A stretch of DNA of 64,000 nucleotides. It comes from Granulosicoccus sp947495035 (GTDB lineage Bacteria; Pseudomonadota; Gammaproteobacteria; Granulosicoccales; Granulosicoccaceae). The position numbers and the translations under genes were made by a program. The stretch is from the NCBI RefSeq assembly GCF_050589605.1, contig NZ_JBNGOO010000003.1. One strand, given 5' to 3'. Positions 1 through 10,074 of the stretch are shown in pieces; the stretch's first letter is position 1, and the number at the start of each line of letters is the position of its first letter. The notes under the pieces were generated by a model, which worked only from the letters and a program-made list of their open reading frames with translations, was not told the DNA's origin and made no database searches.

Positions 1-1430
1 CTGTCCCAGGTGTAGCGGGCCTTGAGCGTGATTGCCGATTCGGGACAGGCAGACTCGCACAGACCACATTGCAGACAGTTGGCCTCGACAAAGCGCAGCG
101 CCGGCGTATCCTGCCCGTCCTGCAAGGCTCTGGCAGGACAGGTGGAGACACAGGCCATGCACAGAGTACAGGCGTCTGTATCGACCTTGATCTGCCCGAA
201 AGGCGCCCCCTTGGGCAGGGCTGTTCTCGGTTCAGCCGGCAGCAACTGCTCCGACAAGGCATCCAGCGCCAGGCGCAGCGTCTGCCGCTTGTCATTGTGC
301 GTGTCGAACCACTGTGGATCGATCCCTCCCAGTAACGTGGATCCATCAGTACCGGCCATGATGCGCCGTAGCCAGGCTTCCAGTTTTTCGGGGGCCAGCA
401 GCGTCACGGGCAATTCGGGCACGCCCAGATCGGACATCAGAACGCCAACCCAGCGCAGCTGAGTTTCAATGGCCAGGCGTCCGGGATCATCGGCCGGTAC
501 ATCCATCACCAGACAGATGTGCCGGGCCGGGCCCGCCAGCATCGCCAGCCAGTAGTCCGGGCCAAAGGCACTGACCTCTTCCACGAGAAGAGCCAGCACA
601 TCATCGGGCAGATTCATCTGCTCGATTCGCTCCTCTTCCGCTTCGGTATGCAGCACGATGATGCTGGCCCCTTCATTCTGCAGACTTCTGCGGGTTCGAT
701 CCACCGCGTCGACAGGCCGGGGAAAGGCGTAGCTCATGGCGCCACTGGGGCATACCGTGGCACAGCTTCCACAACCCTGACACAGAAAGGGATCAACACT
801 GATTCGTTCACCATCGGAGCGAATGGCATCGGTGGCACAGACATCGATACACTGATTGCAGCCATCGAGTTCACTACGGCTGTGGGCGCAGATGTCGGCC
901 TCGTAGTGGAAGTATCTCGGCTTGTCGAACTCACCGGTCAATTCAGACAGTGCCGCCACTGCGTCCTCCAGGGAGGCGGCATCGGGATTGCCCAGATGCA
1001 CGTAGCCGAACGGCACCAGACGCATCGGCATCAGTGGTTCGGCAGACAGGTCGAGAACCAGATCGAAAAAGCCGCTTTCCCGATACACGGACACGGCGAG
1101 ATCGAACATTTCGCCATCCAGAACGGACACCTGTGCTCGCCAGGCCCCCAGATGGCCAGAGAGTGAGAGCGATGGCACCGTGAACACGGCGACTCCCTCG
1201 TCCGTCAGCTGCTTGTCGATACGAACAGCATCCGGATTCACACTGACGATCGTGTAGTGACTGTTCGGGAAATACCGACCGGCCTCCAGTGCAGTGTCCA
1301 CATCACCGATGACCAGACAGTGGCCCTGCGATACATATTGCACTTGCGAGGTTGCCTCGCCCAGTTGTTGCTGTTCCACCACCTGCGACAGATCACTGAT
1401 CACGGCTATCGGGCGCTGCTCTTCACTCAT
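1..1430 (-). CDS. Multi-cluster 4Fe-4S ferredoxin of the formate dehydrogenase accessory locus (C-terminus outside window)
   Basis: Read on the minus strand from ATG at 1430 (start MSEEQRPIAV) and open to the window edge, so about 476 residues are visible. Four cysteine clusters are seen: C181-x9-C191-xx-C194-xxx-C198, then C217-xx-C220-xx-C223-xxx-C227, and near the window edge CTLCMACVSTC and CLQCGLCESAC. This is the pattern of NapF/COG1145-type proteins binding several [4Fe-4S] clusters, expected to pass electrons in the cytoplasm. It lies 24 bases downstream of the DUF3306 gene, so it is probably in the same transcript as the DUF3305 and DUF3306 genes, opposite fdhD. In known genomes this set accompanies formate dehydrogenase, whose structural genes would lie beyond base 1. 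GGAG about 10 bases upstream supports the start. The middle region (residues 240-400) has no motif I recognise. Function as an FDH partner is inferred from context. Confidence 0.85.
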   Translation of the reverse strand, partial: MSEEQRPIAVISDLSQVVEQQQLGEATSQVQYVSQGHCLVIGDVDTALEAGRYFPNSHYTIVSVNPDAVRIDKQLTDEGVAVFTVPSLSLSGHLGAWRAQVSVLDGEMFDLAVSVYRESGFFDLVLDLSAEPLMPMRLVPFGYVHLGNPDAASLEDAVAALSELTGEFDKPRYFHYEADICAHSRSELDGCNQCIDVCATDAIRSDGERISVDPFLCQGCGSCATVCPSGAMSYAFPRPVDAVDRTRRSLQNEGASIIVLHTEAEEERIEQMNLPDDVLALLVEEVSAFGPDYWLAMLAGPARHICLVMDVPADDPGRLAIETQLRWVGVLMSDLGVPELPVTLLAPEKLEAWLRRIMAGTDGSTLLGGIDPQWFDTHNDKRQTLRLALDALSEQLLPAEPRTALPKGAPFGQIKVDTDACTLCMACVSTCPARALQDGQDTPALRFVEANCLQCGLCESACPESAITLKARYTWD

Positions 1431-1454
1431 TCTTCTGCTTCTCCGGGCTGTCTG

Positions 1455-2834
<1,380 letters not shown>

Positions 2835-2837
2835 GCG

Positions 2838-3371
2838 CTACCCCGGACCCGGTTGCCGACCCTTGCCATCTCCTTCTGACCACTTCCTGCGCTTGCGTTT
2901 CGTGAACGCCTTCGGCTGATAATGCGCCAGCACGAACGATTCCATGTAACGGTAGAGTTCGGCCGGTATGGGGGCACTGAGTACCAGCTCGTCGGTTTCC
3001 GCACAGGCAGTCGCCTCGTCGTAATCAATGGTGACGATGACTGGCCGAATACGGCACTCGTCTTCCTCTTCGGAGTCTCGACACACCACATAGACCAGGG
3101 GCTTGTCCCCGATCAGCGCATGCCAATAGCGTTCACAGGCATCCTTGTACAGCGTCACCTGATAGCCGGACCAGGCGAACAGTTCGCCCTTGTCGGATTG
3201 GCCAGCCGAAAGCACGGACTTGCTGGCCGATTCGGCAGCGGCGACGTTTTCCCCCACGGCAACCGAATACAGATACCACGACGGCATCGACCAGAATGAC
3301 CGGCTGATCATTCTTCTTTCCAGCAACACGGTTACCGGCAGCTTCAATCGGGTAGGAATCTGCGTGCTCAT
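2838..3371 (-). CDS. DUF3305 family protein
   Basis: 177 codons from ATG at 3371. The body matches DUF3305 proteins: an N-terminal VTVLLERR segment, then WSMPSWYL, LYKDACERYWHAL and a central acidic region, with a basic C-terminal tail (KAFTKRKRRKW). No signal peptide or membrane segment is seen. The family has no established biochemical activity that I know of, but it is routinely encoded next to DUF3306, FdhD and 4Fe-4S proteins, so a role in formate dehydrogenase maturation or assembly is inferred. It is the first gene of the minus-strand operon, with only 3 bases to the DUF3306 start. No clear Shine-Dalgarno is seen before the ATG. The 221-base region upstream is shared with fdhD. Confidence 0.85.
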   Translation of the reverse strand: MSTQIPTRLKLPVTVLLERRMISRSFWSMPSWYLYSVAVGENVAAAESASKSVLSAGQSDKGELFAWSGYQVTLYKDACERYWHALIGDKPLVYVVCRDSEEEDECRIRPVIVTIDYDEATACAETDELVLSAPIPAELYRYMESFVLAHYQPKAFTKRKRRKWSEGDGKGRQPGPG

Positions 3372-3479
3372 GACCGGGAACTATTGCACGACTGTCAGCT
3401 GTGTTGAACCGTCAGCAAGTGCTGAAATCATCCGTTTTCTCCGCTCGACGAAAAATTCTGACCTTGGCCACGCAAAACC

Positions 3480-3494
3480 GAGACATTTTGTCTC
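3480..3494. promoter_or_regulatory. Perfect inverted repeat in the fdhD / DUF3305 divergent region
   Basis: GAGACA-TTT-TGTCTC, 6-base arms with a 3-base spacer, lies between two divergent transcription units. It could be an operator controlling one or both, possibly for the regulator encoded at 4490, but there is no second copy here to support this. Confidence 0.4.
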
Positions 3495-3592
3495 AACATT
3501 TCATCGAATAGTACGAAAAACTGGCGACATGACGTGACTTGACTCAAGCAGACTCTTAAAGTCAGGGCAGCAACCTTCGAGTTTGAACGATC

Positions 3593-4474
3593 ATGCACGC
3601 TACGGCCCAGCAACTTCCCAGCCTGAGTAATGAATCCCTGATGCCCGCACATGGCATCACGGCGGTCAATGAATTCGGTGAATCCGTCGAAGCACATATC
3701 CCGGGAGAACTGCCACTGACCATCCGCGTCGATGGCATGGAAGTGGTCACCCTGATGACGCTCGGAACCCAGCCCGAAGCATTGACCCTCGGTTACATAC
3801 GCAACCAGAAGCTGATCGACGATATCAGCCTGATCAAATCGGTCACGGTGGACTGGGATCGAGAGGTGGTGGATGTGGAAACTCATGCCGGTACCGGCAT
3901 CGCGGACTGGCAGGAAAAGATGAAGCGCCGGATCGTGACCAGCGGCTGCGGCCAGGGCACGATCTTCAGCTGCACCGTCGACAAGCTGTACGAAGTCGAT
4001 CTCACCACACCGGCACTGAAGCAGTCGGAGATCTACACCCTGATCAAACACGTCAGTCAGCTCAATGATGTGTACCGTGTATCCGGCGCCGTGCACGGCT
4101 GCGGATTGTGCTCACCGACCGAATCGCTGATGCATATCGAAGATGTCGGTCGCCACAATGCCGCCGATGCCATCGCCGGGCGCATGTGGCTCGAAGGCAT
4201 CGAAGGCGCTGACAAGATCTTCTACACGACCGGTCGTCTGACCTCGGAAATCGTCATGAAAACGGCGTTCATGGGCATACCCACGCTGCTGTCCCGCTCC
4301 GGGGTGACGCAGATGGGACTCGAACTGGCGCAAGAGATCGGCATGACCATGATCGCCCGAGCCAAGGGTCGCCATTTCCTGATCTACAACGGTCATGAAC
4401 ACATGACCTTCGACGCCATTCCGGCAGAGCGACGCAGCCCGCCGCCGACCAAGGGCATGCGTGATCTTGGCTGA
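3593..4474 (+). CDS. fdhD: Formate dehydrogenase accessory sulfurtransferase FdhD
   Basis: 293 codons. FdhD transfers sulfur from a cysteine desulfurase to the molybdenum or tungsten cofactor of formate dehydrogenase, in the cytoplasm. Family blocks are clear: LGYIRNQKLI, TSGCGQGTIFS, EDVGRHNAADAI (residues 183-194) and TTGRLTSEIVMKTAFMGIP. The cysteine corresponding to essential Cys121 of E. coli FdhD is present (C119), but its partner three residues on is Gly (CGQG, not CGVC). Instead a CGLC pair occurs at 170-173, where E. coli has TGCTHAAAW. This points to a separate FdhD subgroup, not a broken gene. It is divergent from the DUF3305 operon and followed 15 bases later by the HTH regulator. 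Family assignment is secure. Confidence 0.95.
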   Translation: MHATAQQLPSLSNESLMPAHGITAVNEFGESVEAHIPGELPLTIRVDGMEVVTLMTLGTQPEALTLGYIRNQKLIDDISLIKSVTVDWDREVVDVETHAGTGIADWQEKMKRRIVTSGCGQGTIFSCTVDKLYEVDLTTPALKQSEIYTLIKHVSQLNDVYRVSGAVHGCGLCSPTESLMHIEDVGRHNAADAIAGRMWLEGIEGADKIFYTTGRLTSEIVMKTAFMGIPTLLSRSGVTQMGLELAQEIGMTMIARAKGRHFLIYNGHEHMTFDAIPAERRSPPPTKGMRDLG

Positions 4475-4489
4475 GCGAGCGATTGCCCC

Positions 4490-5461
4490 ATGACTAGTAC
4501 GGCCGACCCACTGGTACAGAACGGTGCTGACAGAACGGGAATCCGCCAGCTCGATGGTTCCTCCTTCCTGACCGTGCCGCAACTGGCGCAGCTGCTGCAC
4601 GTCAATGAAAAGAAGATCTATCAGCTGGCTGGTGTCGGCGAGATTCCCGGCACCAAGGTGACCGGAAAGTGGATCTTTCCACGCCAGCTGATCGAGGATT
4701 GGCTGCTGGAAAACAGTCACGGCGGGGTCATGCATGATCGCCTGCTGATTGCCGGTAGCGACGATCGTCTGATACAGCAGCTGTGCAATACAGCCGCCAG
4801 CGATTGGCAGCAACAGGCGCTGATCAGCTACAGTCCCACAGGTACACGCCATGGCCTGCGCATGCTCGATACCGGACGCGTTGATGCCTGTTTCATCAAC
4901 TGGGGCGCCAGTGAAGCCAGCGGCCGCCGCCATCTGGGTCTGTTGCGACGTTACCGCAACCATCAGAGCTGGGTCATCGTGCGCTGCCTGCAACGCAATC
5001 AGGGTCTGTTGCAAACGCAACCGGTAGCCGAGTCGCCGGCATCAACGCCGGCGGACACGATTGCGCGGCTGATCGGCAATACACAACTTCGCTGGGCCAT
5101 GCGGCCGGACGACTCCGGCACCACTCGCCTGCTGGAAGATCTGTGCTCGGTACAGGGCAACAGCACCAATCACCTGCAGACCAGCATCTGGTGCGATAGC
5201 GAGACCACGGCCGCTGCTGCCCTGAATCGTGGTCAGGCCGATCTGTGCTGTGCCGGTCAGAGCATTGCGCGGGACTTCGGGTTGCATTACCTGCCGGTTG
5301 CCGATGTCTCTCTGGATCTGGTCATGAGCCGCAAGACCTACTTTCGCACCCTGGTCCAGGATTTCATTGCCCGTCTGCTCGATAGCGGTACACATCAACT
5401 TGCCGAGAATCTTGGCGGATACACGGTACTGCCTGCCAGTCAGCTGCTCACCATCGATTGA
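4490..5461 (+). CDS. HTH regulator with periplasmic-binding-protein-like domain
   Basis: 323 codons. Residues about 25-75 form an excisionase/MerR-like helix-turn-helix (FLTVPQLAQLLHVNEKKIYQ ... GKWIFPRQLIEDWL). The rest resembles the PBP-like sensor domain of ModE-relative regulators that bind molybdate, tungstate or another small ligand, with a RLLEDL stretch and the final LGGYTVLPASQL block. It follows fdhD by 15 bases and is probably cotranscribed. A role in controlling the formate dehydrogenase locus according to molybdate or a related anion is inferred from context, not shown by sequence. No signal peptide is present, so the binding domain is cytoplasmic, as in one-component regulators. 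Confidence 0.8.
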   Translation: MTSTADPLVQNGADRTGIRQLDGSSFLTVPQLAQLLHVNEKKIYQLAGVGEIPGTKVTGKWIFPRQLIEDWLLENSHGGVMHDRLLIAGSDDRLIQQLCNTAASDWQQQALISYSPTGTRHGLRMLDTGRVDACFINWGASEASGRRHLGLLRRYRNHQSWVIVRCLQRNQGLLQTQPVAESPASTPADTIARLIGNTQLRWAMRPDDSGTTRLLEDLCSVQGNSTNHLQTSIWCDSETTAAAALNRGQADLCCAGQSIARDFGLHYLPVADVSLDLVMSRKTYFRTLVQDFIARLLDSGTHQLAENLGGYTVLPASQLLTID

Positions 5462-5500
5462 ACCCGCCCGCCACGGATCCGGCGCCTGATACCGTTCAGC

Positions 5501-7801
5501 TTAACGGCCGGACGCCACCAGGCGTTGGTTGTCCTCGCCATGCTCACGATGGCCACTGCCGGTATCTGCCAGGGATGCGCTCCTGTTCTCGTCCAGCAGG
5601 TTCTTCTGCTTGTCACGCTGACAGCTCAGAGTCCGGTCGAACATGCGCAATACCTGTTCCTGTCGCAGCGTCAAGGCCGTGAGTTTTTCGGCCGTGTCGA
5701 TGGCCAGCTCCCGCCGGATCTCCTGACGTCGCAGAGCGCTGTTACGGTAGGCGATGAAGGTTTCTTCGTTTCGCGGTGACTCCAGCGTGGCGTCCTTGGC
5801 GTACAGGGTGGTGAAGCCGATGCAGGGCAATTCGCCCGCCTCGATATTGTCGAGCAGACGCTGGTCGTTCAGCAAGCCTTGCAGAACACGTTCGGAAAAC
5901 TGCTCTGCATTGACGTTGCGATCATTGAACAGACTGATCAGCGTTTCCCGCTCGACCGAATCGAGCCCGAATTCGTTCGCCAGAATGGCCAGATTCTGCG
6001 TAGCGTACATGTCCTGATACATGAGAATGGTCTCGACGATGGCCAGACCGGCTCGCAGACGCACGGCATTGACATGATGCGGGCGCGTGGAATATTTCGG
6101 ATCTGCCTGGCTGGCTTTCAGTTCGATCAGCAGCCGCTCCACCAGTGGCGACACGATGGCCCCCCGGTCTCGCTCTGCCCAGTAGATGCGGGCACCACTG
6201 TGACGCCAGTGTCCGGACATGAGCTCCGGATCACGGATTCCCTCTTCCAGCGACACCACGGTATCGAGCAACTTGATGACGATGCCTGCCAGCGTATAAG
6301 GCACCTCGGCCTCGGTCGCCTTGACCGTCATGTCGGTGAATCGCCCGACGTTGTACTGCGCCTGGGGCAACAACAGATGCGGTTGCTTGAGGGTCAGGTT
6401 GGCCTTGTTCGCACCGGCCGAATGAACCGAGGAATCGGTCAATTCGGAAACCATGGCGGCAATGGGTCCACCGAATCGGAACTGGATCTTGCGCAGGGAA
6501 TGCCCGTAGCCAGTCACGCGCATGGAGCCATCCTCGACCACGTCGTGCAGCATGGCCAGCGTCACGATCAGTGGTTCCAGCGCCCGCCCCAGCACACGCT
6601 CGGCGATGGCCGAAATGCGAAAGGCATGAGCCGCCATGCTGCTGAGTGACTTGCGTCGGCCCTTCTCCAGTGAGCGCATCATCTCCAGACTGGCGACATG
6701 CACCGCCTCGATGGAATTGGGCGCTTCGGACACCACGAAGTATTCCATGACAGGCAGATTGATATGCACTTCGTGAACGGCCTTGCCACGACGCCCCGAC
6801 AGACGCTCGCGTTTGGCAGGATCGTCCAGGGCGTCCCGCACGGCCATCAGCAGTGTGTTACGCAAGGGCTCTCGCAACGCGTAATGGTCGACCCCCGGCA
6901 GCTTGAAGGCCTTGACGGTCAGCTCGTAGTGTTTCTCGAGCAGTGGCCGCTCCGGGAAATCGGCATCGCAGTCAACGCCCACCGCTTCCAGTTCCTGTCG
7001 TTGTTCCCGATCCATGAAACTGATGACCTGATCGCCAGCCGCACGGGCGACCAGTCGCAGACGGCTTGCCTGAATGGCCGCGATGGCCGTGCCGATCTCC
7101 GGGCTAGGCGGATCGGGAATGGGAATTCTGCTCTCCACGGCCTCGTTGAATGCGGCCAGGTATTCGGCGACGGTGACCACCAGCTTGCCGACCGAGTCAC
7201 CGAACCAGGTGAACACATAGGTATCGTCAACCACTTCGTGATCGTGCGAAGAGAAGGCACTGTAGCGATGCAGCTTGCCGTAGGAATCCTGCAGCATGGT
7301 GGCAACGATGAGATCGTGCGACATGCTGCGAGTGCCGCGACCGTGACTGCCATAGAGTCGCACCCCGAGGAGCATGTTGGCAGCCAGTACGGCCTGATGA
7401 ATGATGGGTTCGAGCTTGGGCAGACGATTGGTATTGATCATTCGCCCGGATCCGGTGATGCGTGCATCGAGCGCTTCGGGCTTGATGGTTTCGGGATCGA
7501 TGTCCTGCTTGGCGAACAGCTCGGCGGCGAGCAGGTCCCGGCCTCGTTGCGTGTCGAACAATCGACGCGGCAAGGATGAAAGCGGCACCAGTCGCTCGAC
7601 TTCCTTGGCGATCCATTCACGCGACAAGGTGCCGGCGATGACACGTTCCATATCGGAAGTGCCAGCCAGAACCCCATAGGCTCTGACGAGTTTGACTAGG
7701 TCAGTGAGCGGGTATGCACGCGCCACGGTATTGTATTTCCAAAAAAGTACTGGCTTGGCTAAGAATAGCAATACCGCGCCAGTTTTAAACGGTAGTTGCA
7801 C
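5501..7801 (-). CDS. Large protein with SpoT/RelA-like HD hydrolase domain
   Basis: 766 codons from the GTG at 7801. Around residues 385-520 there is an HD domain with H392, H419-D420, E423-D424 (LHDVVEDG) and D513 (VIKLLDT). These match the metal-binding and catalytic residues of the (p)ppGpp hydrolase domain of SpoT/MESH1. No nucleotide synthetase, TGS or ACT domain is visible. The N-terminal 380 residues and the charged C-terminus are unrecognised. The first 26 codons are AT-rich with rare TTA/CTA codons and contain a TACAAT box, so the real start may be the GTG at 7723. The gene lies 143 bases downstream of the histidine kinase gene. Hydrolysis of an alarmone-like nucleotide is a prediction from the intact centre only. 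Confidence 0.7.
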   Translation of the reverse strand: MQLPFKTGAVLLFLAKPVLFWKYNTVARAYPLTDLVKLVRAYGVLAGTSDMERVIAGTLSREWIAKEVERLVPLSSLPRRLFDTQRGRDLLAAELFAKQDIDPETIKPEALDARITGSGRMINTNRLPKLEPIIHQAVLAANMLLGVRLYGSHGRGTRSMSHDLIVATMLQDSYGKLHRYSAFSSHDHEVVDDTYVFTWFGDSVGKLVVTVAEYLAAFNEAVESRIPIPDPPSPEIGTAIAAIQASRLRLVARAAGDQVISFMDREQRQELEAVGVDCDADFPERPLLEKHYELTVKAFKLPGVDHYALREPLRNTLLMAVRDALDDPAKRERLSGRRGKAVHEVHINLPVMEYFVVSEAPNSIEAVHVASLEMMRSLEKGRRKSLSSMAAHAFRISAIAERVLGRALEPLIVTLAMLHDVVEDGSMRVTGYGHSLRKIQFRFGGPIAAMVSELTDSSVHSAGANKANLTLKQPHLLLPQAQYNVGRFTDMTVKATEAEVPYTLAGIVIKLLDTVVSLEEGIRDPELMSGHWRHSGARIYWAERDRGAIVSPLVERLLIELKASQADPKYSTRPHHVNAVRLRAGLAIVETILMYQDMYATQNLAILANEFGLDSVERETLISLFNDRNVNAEQFSERVLQGLLNDQRLLDNIEAGELPCIGFTTLYAKDATLESPRNEETFIAYRNSALRRQEIRRELAIDTAEKLTALTLRQEQVLRMFDRTLSCQRDKQKNLLDENRSASLADTGSGHREHGEDNQRLVASGR

Positions 7802-7944
7802 CGGCCAGCCGGACGGTAATGTTCAGGATCTTGACGCAATAATCCCGCCGAAATCAGAAAAAGTCGACCAGCTCACTCTTCAATTGACGAGATTTAACAT
7901 GAAGAGCAAAACCTGCCGAGTCGGTCATCATTCGGTACGGCTTG

Positions 7945-10065
7945 TCAGGTCTCCTGCAGCGTGTTGTCCGTCACACCTGGCAACACCACCTCGAAGACAC
8001 TGCCGACACCGCGTTCGGAATACACCTGAATATCACCACCGAACCGTCTCACAATGCCATAACTGACAGACAGACCCAAGCCGGTACCGCTGGCCTTTCC
8101 GCTAGTGAAGAATGGGTCGAAGACACGCGGCAGATCATCAGGCTCGATACCACAGCCCGAATCGTGGATGGTGATGCCGACAACTTCATTGTCGCCATCC
8201 CGGGTTTCGATACGAATCTGCCCACCCTGCGCCATGGACTGTATGGCGTTGCTCAGCAGATTGACCAGGACCTGCTGCAACTCCTGTCGATCGATCAGGG
8301 CAGCCCGCGTGGTCTCATGCCGCTCTGCCACGACCACCTGTCGACCGTCCAGCTCATGCGCCAGCAGCGTGAGTGAATCCTCGATCACCTTCGGCAGGGA
8401 GACCGGTGTCAGCCCGCCCCCCTGCGGCTCGACGGGAGCCGACGACGATTGCTCCGGTGCCAGCTGGCCAGAGCGTGAATACTGCAGCAGGCGATCGGTG
8501 ATCGAGCGAATACGGTAAACCTGCTCGAAGATGAGATCGATCTCCGTCTGTACCTGCTCGCAGCCTTCGCCCAGATCGGCCACCAGCACGTCCATGTTGC
8601 CGAGAATGACCGCCGTCGGATTGTTGATCTCGTGCGCGACACCGGCGGTCAGCTCTCCCAGAGCGGCCAGCTTCTCGGCATTGGCCAGTTGTCGCCGTGT
8701 CTGCTGCAGCAGGTCGATCGAGTCCTGCAGGCGCCGATTCTGTTTTTCCAGTTCCGCCGTACGCAGCTTCACCTTGTCTTCAAGCAAGGCGGCATCCTGT
8801 TCGATTCGCCGCCGGTGCAGTTCCAGCGTGTCAAGCATGACATCGAAATTCGAGGCCAGTTCACCGATTTCGCTACCCGGGGAAAGGGGCCCGATGCGGC
8901 GATGCTCTCCGGCGGCGGTGGCACGCACCACCGCGGTCATGGTTTCAATCGGTGCGAAGATGCTGCGAGCCCCCAGAATGGCGGCCAGCCCGGCCAGCAG
9001 GCTGCCGGCGATGACCAGGACCGACAGCACCGCTATGGCCATCAGCATGCGAGCCCGGAAAGGGGCTTCAAGGTAGCCGGCGTACAGCATGCCAATCCGT
9101 TCGCCATTCACATCGATGACCGGTTCGTAGGCCGAGATGTACCAGTCCTTGACCACGAAGGCACGATCGATCCAGATATCCCCGCGCGACAGCACCGTGC
9201 GATAGACCTCCGAGGACACGCGGGTACCCAGCGCCCTCGTATCATCGAGCCAGGGCACATTGGTGCTGATGCGCACATCATCCAGAAACAGGGTCACCGT
9301 ACCGCGACTGTCCGGCGCCAGGCTGCCGGGGCCATAGACCAGATCGCGTATCTCATCCACGAAGGCAAAGTTGCGGTTCAGCAGTACGCCGCCTTCGAGC
9401 AGGGCAACCAGCTGTCCCTTGACATCCCGCACTTCGTGCAGGGATCGGATGACCATGGCGCGATCCTCCACCTGCCTGTCGGTGGGCCTGGCTCTGGCGG
9501 TCGGCACCAGTGGCAGCACCACTCGAGAAGCATCGATGCCGGGGATCTCCTGCCAGTCTGCAGGCTCGTACAGCTCGATCCCTGCCACGCCCTGCTGCGT
9601 TACCTTCTCAGGTGTTGCACCGGATACCGCGGCAGCAAGAGGCCCGGCACGCAATCTGCCCGGTTGCCATCCCGCGCTGGTCAGAACCCGGCTTCCATCG
9701 ACGGACCAGGCTCGCAGAAAATCGAATCCACGCACGCCCTGCTGATCGGCGAGCAGTTGCATGATGTCGTCGAAGGAAGCGTTCCGCAGCAGATGTACCA
9801 GTGATGCACTACCGGCTACCGCCGACAGCTCGCTCCGCGTGTCTTCCCGTATCCGGCGGAAGCTCTCGCCGGCAACCTGCAGATCGGCATTGACCTTGGC
9901 GAACAACTGCTCGTAGGTATAGTCACTCGACCACTTGGCGGCCAGCAGTATCACCGTACCGCTCAGCAACAGCAGTGGCACCAGCACCAGCGCCAGCAGT
10001 CGATATCGCAATGTGTGAAATCGCCTGCGCACGAAAGTAGGCAGCCGTGATCGGTCAGCGAACAT
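7945..10065 (-). CDS. Membrane sensor histidine kinase (cache-HAMP-HisKA-HATPase)
   Basis: 706 codons. TM1 at about residues 20-43, a periplasmic cache-type sensor region at 45-335, TM2 at about 340-365, HAMP around 366-420, a coiled coil at 425-465, HisKA with phospho-acceptor H478 (TAGVAHEINNPTA) and a HATPase domain with N (LLSNAIQSM), G1 (DSGCGI) and G2 (GTGLGL) boxes. It phosphorylates the regulator encoded just upstream (9-base gap). The combination of cache sensor and NtrC-type partner resembles DctB-like systems sensing small organic acids, but the ligand cannot be read from sequence. The C-terminus ends soon after the catalytic domain with no receiver. Confident as a kinase; ligand unknown. 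Confidence 0.92.
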   Translation of the reverse strand: MFADRSRLPTFVRRRFHTLRYRLLALVLVPLLLLSGTVILLAAKWSSDYTYEQLFAKVNADLQVAGESFRRIREDTRSELSAVAGSASLVHLLRNASFDDIMQLLADQQGVRGFDFLRAWSVDGSRVLTSAGWQPGRLRAGPLAAAVSGATPEKVTQQGVAGIELYEPADWQEIPGIDASRVVLPLVPTARARPTDRQVEDRAMVIRSLHEVRDVKGQLVALLEGGVLLNRNFAFVDEIRDLVYGPGSLAPDSRGTVTLFLDDVRISTNVPWLDDTRALGTRVSSEVYRTVLSRGDIWIDRAFVVKDWYISAYEPVIDVNGERIGMLYAGYLEAPFRARMLMAIAVLSVLVIAGSLLAGLAAILGARSIFAPIETMTAVVRATAAGEHRRIGPLSPGSEIGELASNFDVMLDTLELHRRRIEQDAALLEDKVKLRTAELEKQNRRLQDSIDLLQQTRRQLANAEKLAALGELTAGVAHEINNPTAVILGNMDVLVADLGEGCEQVQTEIDLIFEQVYRIRSITDRLLQYSRSGQLAPEQSSSAPVEPQGGGLTPVSLPKVIEDSLTLLAHELDGRQVVVAERHETTRAALIDRQELQQVLVNLLSNAIQSMAQGGQIRIETRDGDNEVVGITIHDSGCGIEPDDLPRVFDPFFTSGKASGTGLGLSVSYGIVRRFGGDIQVYSERGVGSVFEVVLPGVTDNTLQET

Positions 10066-10074
10066 GGCCGGGCA

